A DNA stretch of 18,030 nt from JAKAFX01 sp043196285. GTDB taxonomy: Archaea; Thermoplasmatota; Thermoplasmata; Thermoplasmatales; Thermoplasmataceae. Under the pieces are notes generated by a model. That model was not told where the DNA came from and did not search any database. It saw nothing but the letters and a program-made list of their open reading frames with translations. Each line of letters starts with the position of its first letter. Positions within the stretch are counted from its first letter, which is position 1. A program made the position numbers and the translations under genes. The DNA is taken from assembly GCA_043196285.1 (NCBI GenBank), contig JBBYJL010000022.1, positions 1 to 18,030 of the forward strand, given 5' to 3'. This document shows, in pieces, positions 1-7,927 of the stretch.

Positions 1-1
1 T

Positions 2-151
2 TCCAGAACATTGATCGCATCGGAAATGCATCTAAAGGCCCTGGTTGAAAGGACGTTCGATGAGATCTCGATGTTCAATTCTTACTCCATGGGATGGATC
101 AGGAAGTTTATCCCGAAAGAATACAATAAGTATCGGAAGTTAGGTACTTAA
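2..151 (+). CDS. 3' end of an unrecognised gene (partial)
   Basis: An open frame enters from the left edge and ends with TAA at 149-151, giving 49 C-terminal residues. The tail is basic and aromatic (it contains WIRKFIPKEYNKY) and the composition looks like a normal protein. No motif identifies a family. A transposase C-terminus is possible, because another probable transposase remnant lies 2 kb away, but that is only a guess. The other two forward frames close within a few codons or lack a protein-like sequence, which supports this frame. Confidence 0.5.
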   Translation, partial: SRTLIASEMHLKALVERTFDEISMFNSYSMGWIRKFIPKEYNKYRKLGT

Positions 152-352
152 CTATAATTACCTCCTTTGCCTCCTGATACTTCTCTATCAAAATTTGTAA
201 TATAAGTGAAAGAAGTGCTTTTTCCATGAATGTCATAACTTAAGATCCGTTATCTCCGCCTAGTTCCAATTTGTACGTTTTGATTTCTCTGATTATTGAC
301 ATATTATATGATAACGTTATTCTAGTAACCCTTTTACTCACTGATTTTACAT

Positions 353-362
353 AACATTTATT
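353..362 (+). promoter_or_regulatory. TATA-like box for the radical SAM gene
   Basis: The AT-rich stretch around CATTTATTAA lies about 45 bp before the ATG at 402, with a Shine-Dalgarno-like AGGTGA at 392-396 between them. This fits transcription starting near 385 with a short leader. It is only a sequence resemblance. Confidence 0.4.
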
Positions 363-401
363 AATTATCACAATCTACGTAGTTTCGCAATAGGTGAATC
401 A

Positions 402-2081
402 ATGACTAAATTTGTTCTGGTATCTGACAGTACTTTAAGTTATGAATACAGGAATTTTCCACTGTTGGATTTCCTTCCGTGCGCACCATCCCGCAGCATA
501 CCGGGATCAATATACAAGTTCCTGAGGGGTCCTGCCCCACCTGCAAAACCCAATGGGGAACTTGTTTTTGCCCCATATGCGTTGAGGAAACTGGAAGCTT
601 CCCTTTTAAGAAAATTTGATCGAAAAGACATTGTAGTAGCTCATGAGGATTACCTTCAGAATTTTATCAAGGACGACACTGAGATCATTGGGGTTACAAC
701 AATGGATCCGCTCGGAACAGGACCAACCACAATGTCATATTATGCCCTCATGGGTGGCGAAATGATGGCATGGGTAAGAAGAGACTGGGAAGATCTGATT
801 TCCAGAATAAACTCCTTGCGAAAGGGGAAAAAGGCCAAGTTGATAGTGGGAGGTCCTGGTGTATGGGAATTTACAGTAATGCCTGAGACAATCGAGCAGT
901 ACAAATTTGACTATATATTCCAGGGCGAGGCCGATGACATAGCTCCCATGCTTTTTGAGCAGATTGTTGAAGATGATATAGATCCTTCGATCTTCTATCG
1001 CGGCTACATGTCCTATGACGATCATTTCAGGAAAATTCTAAAGAAAGATGACAGATTCATTGCCAGAGGAATTTCGGCCAGCGCGTATCCAAAAATAGAT
1101 GATATTCCAGAGATAGTTAATCCATCAGTTAAAGGCATGGTCGAGGTTATGAGGGGTTGTGGAGTTGGATGCGATTTTTGTGAGGTTACTTTGAGGCCGT
1201 TGAGGTACTATTCTCCAGAAATGGTTGCCAGAGAACTTACAGTTAATGCAAAAGCTGGAATCAAGAACGCCTGGCTACACTCCGATGAAATTTTCGGATA
1301 CAAGCATGGCAACATGTTCGCACCCAATGAGGAAGCGCTTACTGATCTGTTCAATGCTACAATGTCTGTACCAGGGATAGAGACCTCGAATCCTACCCAT
1401 GGAAGGATCTCCATACCTGCAGGTTATCCTGACATGATTGCAAAGTTCTCCAAGATACTGAAGGCTGGACCAAGGAACTGGATCGGTATTCAGACTGGTG
1501 TAGAGACTGGAAGCGATGAACTTGCAAAGAAACACATGCCGAACAAAACCCTGCCTCTTCGTATTGGACCTGATGGATCATGGAGAGAGATTGTCTGGCA
1601 GGGAGTTTACGTCGAAACCAGAAATTACTGGAGACCTGCCTTCACCATTCAGGTCGGACAGGAAGGGGAGACCGAGGAAGACTACTGGGATACTATCGGA
1701 ATGATCAATAACCTGAGCCATTCCTTCGTGGATGGCAGACCCTTTGAATTTACGATAACTCCACTGGTTAACGTTCCTCTGGGCAGAATAAAATCACACA
1801 CACTGAACAGGAGCCTCCTGACTAAGGATCAGCTCGCAGTTTATTACGCATCTTACCTTCACCTTGCTAAGATGGCATCAAGAGATGGTTTCCGCGATGC
1901 TGAAGGCAACTTCTTTGCCAGAGCGAGTACAGGATCCCTGATTTCCGGCGGAGGATTCATTATGCTCAAGTATGTCGAGAGAATTGCAAGAAAAGCTGGT
2001 GTAAATATTGAAAAAATAAAGAGCTATGGCGTTCCATCGACACGGGAAATAAGCTCCATGAGCCAGCTGGCTAGGGCCTGA
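402..2081 (+). CDS. B12-binding-type radical SAM protein
   Basis: This 559-aa protein has a cysteine triad C253-x3-C257-x2-C260 in RGCGVGCDFC, the [4Fe-4S]/SAM site of radical SAM enzymes. The N-terminal third resembles the Rossmann-like cobalamin-binding domain that often precedes such a core: VGGPG at 149-153 and GEAD at 175-178 match the strand-loop signatures of COG1032 proteins. The DxHxxG motif of base-off cobalamin binders is not visible, so B12 itself may not be bound. A later block with IGIQTGVETGSDE (361-373) fits the SAM-binding half of the barrel. The start is supported by AGGTGA seven bases upstream. The gene stands alone, and the substrate (methylation, C-C bond formation or similar) cannot be told from sequence. 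The radical SAM family assignment is firm. Confidence 0.88.
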   Translation: MTKFVLVSDSTLSYEYRNFPLLDFLPCAPSRSIPGSIYKFLRGPAPPAKPNGELVFAPYALRKLEASLLRKFDRKDIVVAHEDYLQNFIKDDTEIIGVTTMDPLGTGPTTMSYYALMGGEMMAWVRRDWEDLISRINSLRKGKKAKLIVGGPGVWEFTVMPETIEQYKFDYIFQGEADDIAPMLFEQIVEDDIDPSIFYRGYMSYDDHFRKILKKDDRFIARGISASAYPKIDDIPEIVNPSVKGMVEVMRGCGVGCDFCEVTLRPLRYYSPEMVARELTVNAKAGIKNAWLHSDEIFGYKHGNMFAPNEEALTDLFNATMSVPGIETSNPTHGRISIPAGYPDMIAKFSKILKAGPRNWIGIQTGVETGSDELAKKHMPNKTLPLRIGPDGSWREIVWQGVYVETRNYWRPAFTIQVGQEGETEEDYWDTIGMINNLSHSFVDGRPFEFTITPLVNVPLGRIKSHTLNRSLLTKDQLAVYYASYLHLAKMASRDGFRDAEGNFFARASTGSLISGGGFIMLKYVERIARKAGVNIEKIKSYGVPSTREISSMSQLARA

Positions 2082-2150
2082 ATCAGTTAATAGATCGTCA
2101 ACAATCTTCACTTTTATTCTATTTATTATAAATCTTAAGTCCGCAATCTT

Positions 2151-2616
2151 TTAGGGAATATATTCGCTCCCAGCATCCCATCTATTTTTCAACGTTTGAT
2201 GGTATTTCGCCCAGCGTTTCATTCCTTCCAATGACTAATACTTAAATCCTGGAGAATTTCAGGAGTACGTCTGTGGTGACCGATGTTTTGATGGTGAGAT
2301 CAGCAGCCTTTGTCTGCAAAAACATTGAGTATACAGGCTCTGGATTGCCGTATTCGTATATCGATCTGGCATCATTCTCCTTATTGGATATCCCTTCCTT
2401 GGTTATTCTTCCAATATACTCAGATAAATTAATGGTCTTCTTACTGGCACTATCCTATCCGGATGTGTAACCGTAGAGGTAATAATTCGCATTGAGCAGC
2501 TTTGTCTCCAATGGAACATTGTGCTTCTTCCTTTCGTCTTCCACTATTGTCTTTATTCTGTCTTCCAATAATCCCTCGTGCCATAGAATACTTAGGAATG
2601 CATAGAAGCCATGCAG
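2151..2616 (-). pseudogene. Decayed coding remnant, probably a transposase
   Basis: Read on the minus strand from 2616 downwards, one frame gives about 124 residues of protein-like sequence. It is interrupted once by an in-frame TAG (complement of CTA at 2455-2457) and ends at a TAA at 2242-2244. Just beyond, in another frame, ATG at 2222 opens a 23-residue stretch ending at 2151 (it includes RWDAGSEYIP). The segment around the internal stop reads ANYYLYGYTSG-stop-DSASKKTINL followed by SEYIGRITKEGI. This is like the N-terminal region of archaeal IS4/IS1634-like transposases (strand, then K-rich linker, then YIGRIT-type motif), from memory only. No terminal inverted repeats were found. That it is a broken gene is fairly well supported; the transposase label is tentative. 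Confidence 0.55.
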
Positions 2617-2695
2617 TCATGAAATTCTATTCCCTAAAATCTGCGATGTTAAGATTGTAAAGCAACCTTAATTAGCATGTAGGTTACTACTGTTA

Positions 2696-4459
2696 GTGGA
2701 ATCCTGCGATTCATTCCTTGGGTTTACAACTGAATTTTCCAGTACAGACAAGGAAATTCTGTTGGATCAGATCACAAAGAACTATTTTCGTATTTTCTTA
2801 CAGAGACCTCAACCAGAGCTAACCGGATCATGGGCAGGATCGATAGACGTACTTAAGAAAACTATTGGTGACGGAATCCCAGTTATCATGGAGTACATAT
2901 TCCCTATAGGTCTTGAAAGAGTGGATTTTATTGTTGTCGGATCAGGCAGAGCACTACTGATCGAGATGAAAGGCTGGAAGAAATACGAAGAACTGAACGA
3001 ATACATTGTAAAGACAGACATTGGATTACAGCCTCCCCCCTGTTATCAGGCAGAAAATTACCTTTCCAAATTTATCAATTTTCACAGTGCTTCTAAAGAT
3101 ATATTATTCGACAGTTGTGTTATGATGTATCATACCACGGATGGAAACGATTGCCAGATCTTCTATTCTCCTAATGATCTGATCGCAAAGATGCGCCCTA
3201 TTGCTGAAGAACCTGGATCCCTGGAAGATGTTCAGAAAATAACCCAAGGACACTTCGTATTTTCAAGAACACTAATAGACTTTATTGGAAAGAACAGGAA
3301 AATGTTGCTCGATTCGCCTTCAAGAGCTCTTATTGGAAATGGATACGGCCTTTCTTCCGATCAGTCTGTTGCGATAGGCAGCGTACTTCTGGATCTCAGG
3401 AACGGGAGATCGGTTGTGTATCTGATAAGAGGTACAATGGGCTCTGGCAAGACACTCGTCGCCCTGGCCATGCTTTTTACTGCCATCAGCGAAGGCTTCC
3501 ATGCGCTTCTTGGATATAGGAATAACAGGCTTATAAATACCCTTAGAAAATCCGTTGACTCAAGGGTGAGAGATCTTTTACAGTTCTATTCGACAGGTTT
3601 CTATGGCAAAGGAATTGGAGAGCCAAATTTCAGAGTTTCGCTGATCAGAGGTGGACTGGACCTGGTGATTTACGATGAAGCACAACGCATGACCAGGTCA
3701 GTTATTGACCTCTCTATGAGAAGATCTTCAATTTCTGTCTATTTCTTTGATGAACAACAGATTCTTCTGGGAGACGAGGAAGGGACAAGAGAAAATTTTA
3801 TTCAGATCGCAAAAAGCCAAGGAAAGGATGTCGTGGAGATTGAATTGAACGGTATATATAGGGTCAGGGACGGAAGGAGATATGATATGTTTTTAGGATC
3901 ACTACTTTCTGGTTCTCCTGAAAGTAGCACGTTCGATTACGATTTCAGATGCTATAAAGATATTAAACTTCTGTTGAAAGACCTTGAATGGTCCATGAAT
4001 AATGGGGAGAAAGTTGCACTGGTTGCATCATTTACCGAGAGCGATGGAAGAAAGAACAAGGTAAGAGTTAAAGATCCTTACATTGAGTGGTTAATGGACC
4101 CGAAGACCGAATATCCTGCGTACTGGATAGACCAGGTAGACGCACTTAAAAAGTGTGCTTCAGTATATGGTTCACAGGGATTTGAGGCTGACGTTGTCGG
4201 AGTCATCTGGGGAAGAGACCTGATATGGAGAAATGGGTGGAAAATAAATCCAGGTGCCATTACTGATGACGTTGGAGGAAGATATTCTATTAAGAGCCTT
4301 TCAGTTTCGAATCCTAAACTGGCAATTGATCTTATCATGAACCGTTACAGGATACTCCTTACCAGAGGTATAAAAGGAACATTTGTATATTTTGAAGATG
4401 AGGAGACCATGAAGCATGTTGAATCCGTATTGCCCGAAAATCTTGTGGCCAGCAGGTAG
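2696..4459 (+). CDS. PD-(D/E)xK-like nuclease fused to DUF2075-type helicase
   Basis: This 587-aa protein has two parts. Residues about 60-130 carry a nuclease-like core: VDFIVV with D77, then LLIEMKGW with E90-x-K92, and a conserved-looking YQAENY. This spacing suits the PD-(D/E)xK fold. From about 215 onward it is a superfamily 1-like ATPase of the DUF2075 (Schlafen group 3) kind: Walker A GTMGSGKT (246-253), DEAQ box in VIYDEAQR (325-331), FDEQQIL (351-357), YGSQGFEAD (491-499) and NRYRILLTRG (549-558, motif VI-like with its Arg). Such proteins are predicted DNA or RNA helicases and some occur in defence islands; its target here is unknown. It starts with GTG, with AGGTTA about 10 bp upstream. 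The cdc6-like gene follows 133 bp downstream on the same strand. Confidence 0.8.
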   Translation: MESCDSFLGFTTEFSSTDKEILLDQITKNYFRIFLQRPQPELTGSWAGSIDVLKKTIGDGIPVIMEYIFPIGLERVDFIVVGSGRALLIEMKGWKKYEELNEYIVKTDIGLQPPPCYQAENYLSKFINFHSASKDILFDSCVMMYHTTDGNDCQIFYSPNDLIAKMRPIAEEPGSLEDVQKITQGHFVFSRTLIDFIGKNRKMLLDSPSRALIGNGYGLSSDQSVAIGSVLLDLRNGRSVVYLIRGTMGSGKTLVALAMLFTAISEGFHALLGYRNNRLINTLRKSVDSRVRDLLQFYSTGFYGKGIGEPNFRVSLIRGGLDLVIYDEAQRMTRSVIDLSMRRSSISVYFFDEQQILLGDEEGTRENFIQIAKSQGKDVVEIELNGIYRVRDGRRYDMFLGSLLSGSPESSTFDYDFRCYKDIKLLLKDLEWSMNNGEKVALVASFTESDGRKNKVRVKDPYIEWLMDPKTEYPAYWIDQVDALKKCASVYGSQGFEADVVGVIWGRDLIWRNGWKINPGAITDDVGGRYSIKSLSVSNPKLAIDLIMNRYRILLTRGIKGTFVYFEDEETMKHVESVLPENLVASR

Positions 4460-4556
4460 TCTTCATGAAATCTATCTTTATCTTCTGTTGCAGTATCATT
4501 GCCTGCATAAATTAAGGTTGGTATGAGGTGAAGACACTGGCACGGGACAGTCGAAA

Positions 4557-4585
4557 CTTAAAATTCAGGCACTCATTTCGGTGAT
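4557..4585 (+). promoter_or_regulatory. TATA-like box and Shine-Dalgarno that set the cdc6 start
   Basis: CTTAAAATT at 4557-4565 is a possible TATA box. GGTGAT at 4580-4585 matches the archaeal Shine-Dalgarno and sits 7 bases before ATG 4593. That favours 4593 over the in-frame GTG 4581 and ATG 4584, which lie inside the Shine-Dalgarno itself. Confidence 0.5.
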
Positions 4586-4592
4586 GTTAGTA

Positions 4593-5711
4593 ATGTTACT
4601 TGTCAGAGATCCTGATCCACTTGATTCGTCATACGTTCCTGAAAAACTCAATCTCAGATCTAAGGAGATAGAATACATAGAAGGAAATGTTATTGCCCCA
4701 TTAAGGGAAGGCAGAGGTTCCACTCTCATGGCGTACGGGAATTCTGGTGTGGGTAAAACAGTTACGGCTAAGTACCTTCTCAGGGAGAATCCAGACTTCA
4801 TAACTGTATATGAGAATGCCCTTTCTTCATCAAGTCTCAGGCAGGTCCTTTCAGATGCACTTGCAAGAATGGGCAGGATAAATCCAGGAAAGTCTCTGGG
4901 GTTCGACTTCCTGTTCAAGGCAATGAAAACTCTCTCTTCAGAAAAAAAGAAGAAGGTTCTGCTTGTTATAGACGAAGCAAGGAATGTTGTCAGATCTGAT
5001 CCGGAAGGTTTTCGAAACCTTGTCATGGCCAGCGAGTCGTATGGATTAGGGTTTTCTGCCATCATCATCTCAATAGAGAATCCCATGCTTTATGTCCAGA
5101 GTGATCTAATAAGACCAGGCTTTCCGGTTTTTGTGCTGAAATTTTCTTCGTATACAAGAAACGAGCTATTCAGGATACTAAAAGAACGCTGTGATAAGAG
5201 CCTTGTTGAATCTGCTTATGACGACATCCTTGTGGATTTTATAGCTGGGATAGCAGAGCAGTTCGGGAGTGCAAGAGTTGCAATAGAACTTCTTCAGAAA
5301 GCGGCACATCTGGCCGAGTACAGAGGGGGCGATTACATATCAAGCGACGATGTTAGAGCTGCGAGGGCGATGATAAATCCTTTCTTCACTGAGAGCAAAC
5401 TTTCTGAACTTGATCCAGGCGAGTTGATTACCTTACTTTCTATATGCAGGTGCATCGGAAGCGGAATTAGAACCAACGTTAGTTGCGTTTCCAGATCTGT
5501 GGCACAGCTTCGTGAGGAGTACAGCATGCCCAGGATCAGGAATTTCAATCTGTACAGGATATTGAGAAAATTGGAGAATTCAGGGCTGGTGGAGAGCAGG
5601 ATCATCGGCCTTGGAGACAGGAAAGGAGTGAACAAGGTAATCGAAATAAACGATCTCCCAGTCTCGGTTCTTTCAGAAAAGATCCAGAGTCTTATTGAAA
5701 GGCTTCTCTGA
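4593..5711 (+). CDS. cdc6: Orc1/Cdc6-family AAA+ initiator or regulator
   Basis: From ATG 4593 this is 372 aa, slightly shorter than the roughly 400 aa usual for archaeal Orc1/Cdc6. Walker A is GNSGVGKT (49-56), Walker B is VLLVIDEAR (122-130), and a sensor I Asn lies near N163. GSARVAIELL (225-234) matches the sensor II GDARxAxxLL signature with its Arg. Residues from about 270 form a winged-helix domain ending in a basic hairpin (RIIGLGDRKG). Family members bind origin repeats and load MCM; some paralogues act as transcription regulators, such as Orc1-2 of Sulfolobus. The 3' end overlaps that of the facing polymerase gene by 39 bp. Whether it is the main initiator or a paralogue cannot be decided here. 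No clear set of origin recognition boxes was seen upstream. Confidence 0.85.
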   Translation: MLLVRDPDPLDSSYVPEKLNLRSKEIEYIEGNVIAPLREGRGSTLMAYGNSGVGKTVTAKYLLRENPDFITVYENALSSSSLRQVLSDALARMGRINPGKSLGFDFLFKAMKTLSSEKKKKVLLVIDEARNVVRSDPEGFRNLVMASESYGLGFSAIIISIENPMLYVQSDLIRPGFPVFVLKFSSYTRNELFRILKERCDKSLVESAYDDILVDFIAGIAEQFGSARVAIELLQKAAHLAEYRGGDYISSDDVRAARAMINPFFTESKLSELDPGELITLLSICRCIGSGIRTNVSCVSRSVAQLREEYSMPRIRNFNLYRILRKLENSGLVESRIIGLGDRKGVNKVIEINDLPVSVLSEKIQSLIERLL

Positions 5712-7691
5712 TATACCAATTGATTTTCTTGCCCATGAGATTATGAAATCAAAACTCTCAAATGATCTTTTAAGGATTTTCCTGTAAAATTCCCGGTCTA
5801 TGCCAACTTGCGAATCATCTATATCAAACAAACTTCTCCTGTTGTCAATGACAGAGATGTAAAATTCCTGCCCAGGCATTATTTCAATCTCATGACTGAA
5901 TTTTTCCATAGCTCTTTTTGTCATGTTCCTGACACTGTACTGATCCTTCCATTTTGAAGGTGAGACTCTTATGCGGAAATCATCCCTGTCAAACTGTGCG
6001 ATACTTCTTACATAACGATGCTCCAAATCCTTTATTGCATCGTATTTGACGGCAATATCCGGTATACTTTTGCACTCTTTCAGGACTGCCAGAGCGTCCA
6101 TCTGGAACTTCTTTGCTATTCCTGGTAGGTTTTTCTGTCTGATCTCTATGCCACGAACCTTGAATGATCCATCTTTCCTCAATCCTATATATCTGTTGAC
6201 TGCGCCTATTTCACTTCGTGATGGAAGGAAAGCTATCCATTCGTATTGACCATCCACCACTATGTCTATCTTCGTCTTCTCCTTTATTGCATCAAGAAGG
6301 CGCCCTGTCGATCCTTTTCCACTGATCCAGAGTGAGTCAACTATTCCATGTATCACTGAGAAACCATTTGATTCAGAGATCTTCATGGCATCAGACAGGC
6401 ATTTCCTACCTATTGAAGTAATTGATTCGTGAACCTCTATCTTTCCAAATTTAGCATTCTTATACCCTGTATATCCGAACGATGTGAGCAGCATCCATTT
6501 CAATGCAGTGTCTCTTTTGCTGTAGACTGGATCAGATCCTTTTATCGATTTATAAAAAAGTCTTGTTCTAAGGAGTTCTTCAAGAGCCCTTGACAGGAAG
6601 CCCCGTCCTTCTCTTATAGAATAGTAGTCTGATCCTTCTCCAATCACTGTGTTTCTGGCGATCGTTTCCGGAGAAAGATTATAGTTGACTATTATGCTTG
6701 GATACATTGATGAAAAATCTATCTCTGTAACATCTGTATAAATTCCTGGAACAGGTTGCAGCACTGTTCCACCCATATCCATCTTGGCAAGGCCTGAAAT
6801 GGTCTTTTCAGATTCATAGTCACTTTTGTAGAGTGGCACTAGAACATTATTCTTGATGGCGTACGAGATTTCAAGTGATGAAACTGCAGTACCTGGCGTG
6901 ACATACGAAACGACGGAAGGGGGAAGGGATGACATCCTTGAGATTTCCATCAACCCGGGAATGCCAGCTTCGCCATAGATGAATGAGTTTTCCTCTATGC
7001 ATATTTTTCCTTTCAGGTTGACTCTTCCGTTGTTGTGATGGACCTGCCCGTAAGAGGTGTATGTCCCGCCACTGGATATGTGGCTTACCGGAACATCGAT
7101 ACCGCTGTCCTTCATTGCAGAGATTAATCTCTTGAAAAAATGATTGTTATTGTTATATATGACAAAGACAGATCTGCTTAGTTCCTCTTTCAAATATTCG
7201 TAAACATCATGTGACGGTTTCATTTCTCTACCATTTATCTCAATGTCTGTTATGACATTACCATGCATCCTGCCACCAATCCTTGTTGAGGGAATGTCAG
7301 GATCGTAATCATCAAGGCTTTCCAGTGGAAAAAATACCAGGTTGTTTTCTGATATATATCTCAGTTGAGGGTTTATGTCAGCATTGAATATGCTGAACTT
7401 TCTACCAATTCCCATGCAATCTATCGCGTATACCAGGTCTTTTATTTTTGACGGTTTTGTGATAATCCTGATGCCATTGAATGAACCATAGATATCCTTT
7501 CTTTCCTCTCTATAATAATCCTTATAGTCTGAATTCTCCAGTTGGTTTTCAATAAAGTCCAAGTCATATTCCGATCCGGATACAAATACCCAGCTGTCGT
7601 TTCTTTTCCTTTCTTTGAAAATCTTATTGTCTGTGTAATACCATAACTCTATAAAGTCCAGTCCTGTGGCATTGATGAGATAATTACTCAT
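5673..7691 (-). CDS. Divergent family B DNA polymerase, PolB2/Dpo2-like
   Basis: At 672 aa it is shorter than canonical archaeal PolB (about 780 or more). The N-terminal region keeps an NADINPQLRYISE segment (103-115) typical of PolB N-domains. The exonuclease region is degenerate: the ExoII position reads YNNNNHFF (179-186) instead of Nx2-3FD. Motif A is intact, DFSSMYPSII (325-334). Motif B, LKWMLLTSFGYTGY (397-410), keeps K398 and G406 but has Leu for the usual Asn and Phe for Tyr. Motif C reads HGIVDSLW (448-455) where YGDTDS is expected, so the first Asp is Ile while D452 remains. D325 and D452 correspond to the two metal ligands considered essential, so residual activity is possible. 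Such changes characterise the archaeal PolB2 group, linked to damage tolerance in Sulfolobus (Dpo2). Its ATG overlaps the preceding stop (ATGA, 7688-7691). Confidence 0.82.
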   Translation of the reverse strand: MSNYLINATGLDFIELWYYTDNKIFKERKRNDSWVFVSGSEYDLDFIENQLENSDYKDYYREERKDIYGSFNGIRIITKPSKIKDLVYAIDCMGIGRKFSIFNADINPQLRYISENNLVFFPLESLDDYDPDIPSTRIGGRMHGNVITDIEINGREMKPSHDVYEYLKEELSRSVFVIYNNNNHFFKRLISAMKDSGIDVPVSHISSGGTYTSYGQVHHNNGRVNLKGKICIEENSFIYGEAGIPGLMEISRMSSLPPSVVSYVTPGTAVSSLEISYAIKNNVLVPLYKSDYESEKTISGLAKMDMGGTVLQPVPGIYTDVTEIDFSSMYPSIIVNYNLSPETIARNTVIGEGSDYYSIREGRGFLSRALEELLRTRLFYKSIKGSDPVYSKRDTALKWMLLTSFGYTGYKNAKFGKIEVHESITSIGRKCLSDAMKISESNGFSVIHGIVDSLWISGKGSTGRLLDAIKEKTKIDIVVDGQYEWIAFLPSRSEIGAVNRYIGLRKDGSFKVRGIEIRQKNLPGIAKKFQMDALAVLKECKSIPDIAVKYDAIKDLEHRYVRSIAQFDRDDFRIRVSPSKWKDQYSVRNMTKRAMEKFSHEIEIMPGQEFYISVIDNRRSLFDIDDSQVGIDREFYRKILKRSFESFDFIISWARKSIGISEKPFNKTLDLF

Positions 7692-7927
7692 TTGTGATCA
7701 TTCTTCATTCGATCAAAATTCTTCATCATCTCTATCAATATAGAAACTATGAAGCCTATTTCAGGGTTCATTCCTGCAGTCGAGACCTCTGGAGAATGCG
7801 CTTTTCCCATTTTTATCAGTTCCTGAAGATATGGTATATCCTCTGATCTCATCATGGATTCCATTTTGCTGTAAACAGAGGATATGGCGTTAAAATATTG
7901 CCTTACTGTAGGGGTGCTTCTTCCCAT
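7688..7927 (-). CDS. Small helical protein of the polB2 operon
   Basis: This 79-aa protein has no recognised domain. It appears mostly alpha-helical, with an amphipathic N-terminal half (TVRQYFNAISSVYSKMESMM), a KMGKAHSPEVSTAGMNPE turn region (54% of it polar or Gly/Pro) and a hydrophobic C-terminal helix (IGFIVSILIEMMKNF). It overlaps the upstream gene by 25 bp and the polymerase gene by 4 bp (ATGA), so the three are almost certainly co-transcribed and translationally coupled. From memory, archaeal polB2 genes elsewhere are also preceded by a protein of about this size with an HSP-x-x-S-x-AG-like motif; this needs a search. A role as polymerase accessory or adaptor is an inference from position only. 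Confidence 0.72.
   Translation of the reverse strand: MGRSTPTVRQYFNAISSVYSKMESMMRSEDIPYLQELIKMGKAHSPEVSTAGMNPEIGFIVSILIEMMKNFDRMKNDHK

Noticed and set aside
4565..5086. 173-codon minus-strand frame.
   Set aside because: Shadow of the Orc1/Cdc6 gene, covering its Walker motifs in antisense.
7319..7331. TTTCCAGTGGAAA, equal to the mini-ORB core of archaeal replication origins, 2.7 kb from the cdc6 start.
   Set aside because: It is a single copy inside the polymerase reading frame, where it codes for an ordinary FPLES segment. No second copy, G-run or unwinding element accompanies it, so chance is the simplest explanation.
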